DNA from: Lineus longissimus
Lineage: Eukaryota; Nemertea; Pilidiophora; Heteronemertea; Lineidae
Direction: 5' to 3'
Assembly: GCF_910592395.1 (NCBI RefSeq)
Contig: NC_088313.1
Span: 19,792,437 to 19,856,436, forward strand
Length of the DNA stretch: 64,000 nt
A model generated the notes under the pieces. That model was given only the letters and a program-made list of their open reading frames with translations. It did not search any database and had not been told where the DNA came from. The translations under genes were made by a program, and so were the position numbers. Below, piece after piece: positions 59,701 through 64,000 of the stretch. The first letter of the stretch is position 1. Each line of letters starts with the position of its first letter.

Positions 59701-62559
59701 TATCAGGTTTTTCCTGTTAGGAATTAATGATGTCTTTCATTCTTTTATGATTTCCATTTGAAAAATAACCAACTGAATCGATCGTCTCAATGTCTGTTCC
59801 ATCTTGATTGGTGGTATTAAAACCAAGTGCCACCATGAAATCTGTAATTGATTCAGAGTTCTACTTGAGGTGAGATCAAGATTATCAGTTTGATCACAAC
59901 CAGATGAGAATTTCAAACTTTTCACATCCAGGCCAGATTCAAGTGTTCCCCTCCCGGCTTTGAGATTTTTTCTGCCCGGCAAGAAAAATCTCGACCATTT
60001 CAAGATACTTCTGTAGCAGACAGCAATTGACATACTTATTTCTGGTCCATGTTAGTGGTTTCATCAAAGTTTTTTTATGTATATTTCTCTCCAATTAACA
60101 TATTTCTGGCCAAGCAAAAGTTTCAACGATCCTCAACCTGCTTTGCCACTTAGTGTGTTTGTGATTAAGAAGGAATGTTTTGCATGTTGATTGCATTTTT
60201 CCATGTTCATCAAATTCATGAGAGTTCTTATGCCAGTGCTGATGAATATGTGATCCCATATTTTACCATAACATTGCGGAGCACTCACCAAAATCTTGGA
60301 CTCTCGTGAAAAGCTTGAAAACGATTTCATGAATAGGTTCTAAAAGTCATCAAGTGTAAACGCATCTCTGATGGAATTTTTGACAGGTTTTTATGATTCT
60401 AGTTGCAGACAGAATTCAAACAAATGTGATCACTTTCCATTTGCATTCTGGTTCAGTCCTGTTCAAGAAAATTTGATTTCGCCCCTGATCAATATCGAAT
60501 TTATGTTTCAGGAAAAAAATCCCATGCTCTCGCTCAAATTGGACCCATGGTAACAAAATCTATACCTTTGTCTTTACAGGAGATGTAATTTACGAATCGG
60601 CCAATCAGATCACTGGAATATTTCACCGCCAATTACTGAATGACGACGCAACGGAATCAAATCATGCCAGCCATGATGAAAGCAGACGCGAGAAATCAAG
60701 AAATATTTGATATCGACTCGAAGAATTCGGCATCAGAATGTCATTTGTTCACTGAATACCTCTTCAGATCGTGGAGGGAATAAATTAACATGTAGAGTAC
60801 ATCTGCCCTCCGCAGGGATGTCGGAAATTTGCTCTTATATGGCATAATTTTGTCTCGTCTGACAAAAACTGAACAAAGCTCTTAGGCACGTCTTCCAAAA
60901 GACGTGACAATTTGGGATATTTTTCCGTGGGTGCGAAAAATCAGCCATTTCGTCTTCCAAATTTGGCTCGATTCTGCATTATACTGCATGAAAATTTGAA
61001 ATGAAGAAATTTTTTGACAATCAGTCAACTTGAATTTGAAATCTTTTTGGTCGTAATCTTGATTGGATTTGGGAATTTGATACGTTGATAAACTTGTGAG
61101 ACGAAAATTCTGGGCACAATTTCCGTTCAAATATTGGCGAGTCTCTAGAGTATTATTGGCTGCGGGAGCCGAAGGGAACCTTGCTGGGATATTGGGATTG
61201 GTGGAAGCAGAGGATCTGGACCAAAAAGCCATTGGATATTGGCAAAAATATATAAGACGAGTGACACGGAAGTCTAAGGTGAGTTGAAAATGTAGGCGTC
61301 AAGTTTGAATAAGACTTAAAGTGAAAGTCATAGTGATGGGTGTCACTGATACATATTCCTGTGGAGAGGGTGGTACCGGGATGTATCAGAAAATAGTCAC
61401 AAAATTCTCGCTGGTGTTACCCTCTTTCATTCCCTCCACACGAAGTGTGTGACTCTGCATTAGTGATGGGCATCGGGAGTCCTGAGGGTGAGCCCATCTG
61501 CCTTTATGCTGCCTTTGCAAAACTAAGATGCCCCACCACTACCTTTTGAAATCCTAGATGGACATTGGGTGAGGAAGTTATATTGGAAAAGTCAAGTATT
61601 GGAGAAAGAAAACACAATATGTGACAGACGATGCCATTCTCATATCCAAACAAAAGTTAGATATCAGCAAGAAGTCAATATTTTTATAGATCAGCCAGGT
61701 TCTGGATGGCTGTTCACCTGACCTGCCTCCTGGGATGATATCAATATCTCATTGACTATGGCTCTGATCAATTCTAGACGTTTGACCTATTGACGTATTC
61801 CTGCCGCATCGCGGATGTCATTACAGCCAACCACTCCTCCATGTTGATCAGAATAGGCGATAAATCCCATCAATGTAGACAGATTCTCATGAGCGAGGAG
61901 GCTGTTTAGAATGTTTGCACACTTTGAAGAATCAGGGCCCCCCCCCGTCGTCGATTGTTCCAATCTTTGTTCTAATGCGTTGATTCCTCTTGTATCTTTC
62001 AGGGACGGATAAATGAAGAGTTCACAGGGCATTGATGTTGCAAGGAATCAATCGATGTCCATCGGGGTTTGATTTATACATTCCGTTGGATTCTTGATGG
62101 GAGATTGGAACATTGGTGAGAAGCCATATATAGGGAATTAAAAAGACGACCTGAGCACAGTTTGGAAAAAGACGAGGAATTCGTTTTGTGCCATAGCATT
62201 TGAATATTGAATGTTTATGTGGGAGGTCATTGGTTTAGTGTATCCCAAGAAAGGTCAAAGGTCAGTGAAGTGAACTGACCAGTAACATTCCAGATAGTGA
62301 CGTTTAGGCATTGAGTAGAAGAAATTAGGCATTGTGGGAAGGTCGTGTAAGACGGAAGAACTCATAATGCGATGTACTGTATAGAGCTGTGATTTACAGA
62401 AGCCAACTGACACTGAGTTGGAGACGCAATAGACAGTTTTCATTCAAGAACCGAAAATCATAACATTTGGAAGGGCAACGTTAGCGCGTAAGGTGAAGAT
62501 GTTGACGTAAAGCTCGCTGGAATATTATTTTTTCATACTTTTTTCCAACCGATGTCTTC
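59701..62559. other. Long SLK intron, fourth part
   Basis: No recognised gene. One frame, 61096-61278, ends at a consensus donor (AAG/GTGAGT at 61279) and reads LLAAGAEGNLAGILGLVEAE then DLDQKAIGYWQKYIRRV. It might be an alternative exon, but no family or upstream acceptor supports it. Confidence 0.35.
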
Positions 62560-62619
62560 ATGCAGTTTGTTCACAAAGTGAAGAACTGTGTTGCCAGTTG
62601 CTCCTCACGGCCACGTGCA

Positions 62620-63006
62620 ATGGGCAATGTGCTAAGTACACAGAAATTCCTAAGCGACCTTTGGCAAGTCAGTGCAAGCGCCCCCTTACCGAAGCGACGA
62701 AACAAAATGGCGCCGGCACCGACGGAAATGGAGTTGATGCGCTATCCAAGCTGCGAGGACTGTTCTTACTGTGATAAAAAGCTTCTTTTCGAGGAAGGTG
62801 TGGTCTATGTGGATATTTACACCGGGAAGTTTGTGATTGATGGGGTCCTAAGGAATGACTTTGGCGGACCCCCTAAAGTGAAGAAGAATTGGCTTGCCCC
62901 TCGCACTCGCTCTGAGGATTTCGATGAGCGTTCGTGGCGTCAGACCTACCCCCAGACTATGGTGTTCGCAGTGGAATTGTATTACAATATGCAGTTCATT
63001 AAGTAA
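62620..63006 (+). CDS. Unrecognised protein or first exon with myristoylation-type N terminus
   Basis: From the ATG at 62620 (G at -3, G at +4) the frame gives 128 codons to TAA at 63004-63006. It begins MGNVLST: Gly2 and Ser6 meet the N-myristoylation consensus. A basic patch (PKRRNK), a cysteine cluster CEDCSYCDKK, then VVYVDIYTGKFVIDGVLRND, a PPKVKKNW turn and aromatic-rich SWRQTYPQTMVFAVELYY follow. Composition is GC-richer and more coding-like than the surrounding intron. The end is ambiguous: AA/GTAAGC at 63002-63003 is also a strong splice donor, so this may be the first exon of a longer protein or an alternative start of the SLK-like gene. The frame is open upstream to 62560, after an acceptor-like TTCATGCAG. 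No family was recognised. Confidence 0.5.
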   Translation: MGNVLSTQKFLSDLWQVSASAPLPKRRNKMAPAPTEMELMRYPSCEDCSYCDKKLLFEEGVVYVDIYTGKFVIDGVLRNDFGGPPKVKKNWLAPRTRSEDFDERSWRQTYPQTMVFAVELYYNMQFIK

Positions 63007-64000
63007 GCCAGACTTGGTTTCTGTGATGCTCTAACCCATATAAGACTGGTGTTGGCAAATATTCTTTGGTTAGAAAATTTCGGAACCAATTTGGTTCTCA
63101 AGTTATTGATTTCAGGTGTAATTCATCACTTTCAAGAAACCAGCAGTCTTATATGAGTTGATTTGAATGTTGTGAATGGTTATTTTTGCGATTTGTTTGT
63201 GTTCATATTTTCTCTAAAATGTGTTCTCATAGTCGTACTTCTATGATATATGCGGCACATTTCATTTACAGCTGATGTAGACTGATTGACAGTCCTTGAT
63301 TGAAAAGATCACTTCATTTGCCTACTGATTTCTGTGGGACGTAACAATTATAACTGGCTTTGCTGTCGACCTCATATTTGGTCTCGAGGGTGCTGTTTGA
63401 CGAAGTTGCCTTTTGTAACCTCTATGAAAAGTAACCACAAAGAAAGTAATATGGAACAGTGAGATTCTGTACCTTATCTTAGTTACAGTTCCCACTCATA
63501 TTTTGTGATTATGGATGAATTTTTAAAGTCTTTTCACTGCATTTCTCTGCATTGTGAACCGTTTGTGGAAACGTCAATATTTAGCGTCTGCTTCGCTTCC
63601 CAATGTCAGTGACCTTGTCTGACTGAGTCACCCAGAGCCATAACTAATGAATCTACCGTGTGCTTCCTCATCCATCTCGCTTTATTCTGAGAGCGCCATT
63701 TGCATTTACAACCGATTGATCATCCTTTAGAGGTGCGGGTGAGGTGTTCCTCATCGCTGCTAATCAAATTGGCGTGCAAAGGCGGGAGACGTTTGACAGA
63801 AATGGACGATTATGGTCAGTCTTTATAGGTGCATGATGATGTATTCAACATCAAATTGGTTAGCCAGGTATTAGTTTACGATGATCTACATGTATTCCCC
63901 GTCGCAGCAATCAGATTGGCTTGCATGAGAAAGAAATGATAACTGAAATAAACGATTATGGTCAGTGCCTGTTTGACCCTTCCTATGTAATAGCTTTCAC
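63007..64000. other. Right edge, nothing identified
   Basis: AT-rich sequence with no exon that matches the missing SLK coiled coil. Two segments near 63760-63830 and 63900-63965 are similar (CGTGCAAAGGCGGGAGA ... ACGATTATGGTCAGT and TTGCATGAGAAAGAAAT ... ACGATTATGGTCAGT), a short diverged duplication. Confidence 0.4.

Overview
The window is eukaryotic genomic DNA from an invertebrate animal. It holds two multi-exon genes with GT-AG introns, one LINE with an open ORF2, and many short non-autonomous repeats. Frequent AGGCCTA-type motifs, hairpin MITEs, tRNA-derived SINEs and a Tx1/L1-like LINE suggest a marine invertebrate (lophotrochozoan or non-vertebrate deuterostome). Species cannot be told from sequence alone.

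1-16.6 kb, plus strand: a complete limbin/EVC2 orthologue. It has 29 coding exons, all phase-compatible, encoding about 1,833 residues: signal peptide, long N-glycosylated ectodomain, one transmembrane helix, and a long cytoplasmic coiled coil ending in a basic repeat-bearing tail. In vertebrates EVC2 forms the ciliary EVC-EVC2 complex that relays Hedgehog signalling below Smoothened.

16.6-31.8 kb: an intergenic repeat island. It contains a ~65-72 bp satellite (three arrays, with higher-order structure) and a ~56 bp satellite (two arrays inside a duplicated block). It also has a dispersed family rich in short inverted repeats around CCAGCTGG, a relic resembling a restriction-like-endonuclease LINE, a tRNA-derived SINE, and a 5'-truncated Tx1/L1-like LINE (about 25.59-30.49 kb). 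The LINE carries an open 1,105-codon ORF2, a tRNA-like segment and a strong hairpin in its 3' region, and a terminal A tract.

31.8-64 kb, plus strand: the 5' part of a STE20-family kinase of the SLK/STK10 (LOK; fly Slik) type. It has a TATA box, 14 exons in phase, a complete kinase domain (K65, E81, D157, DFG 175-177) and a very large acidic linker exon. The last exon seen carries the conserved segment just before the C-terminal coiled coil. The remaining coiled-coil exons were not found and probably lie past the right edge, which implies a terminal intron of at least 17 kb. That intron contains an unrecognised ORF (62620-63006) with a myristoylation-type N terminus.

All calls come from reading the sequence, splice phases and family knowledge; no searches were run. 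Exon edges are predictions from splice consensus and reading frame.
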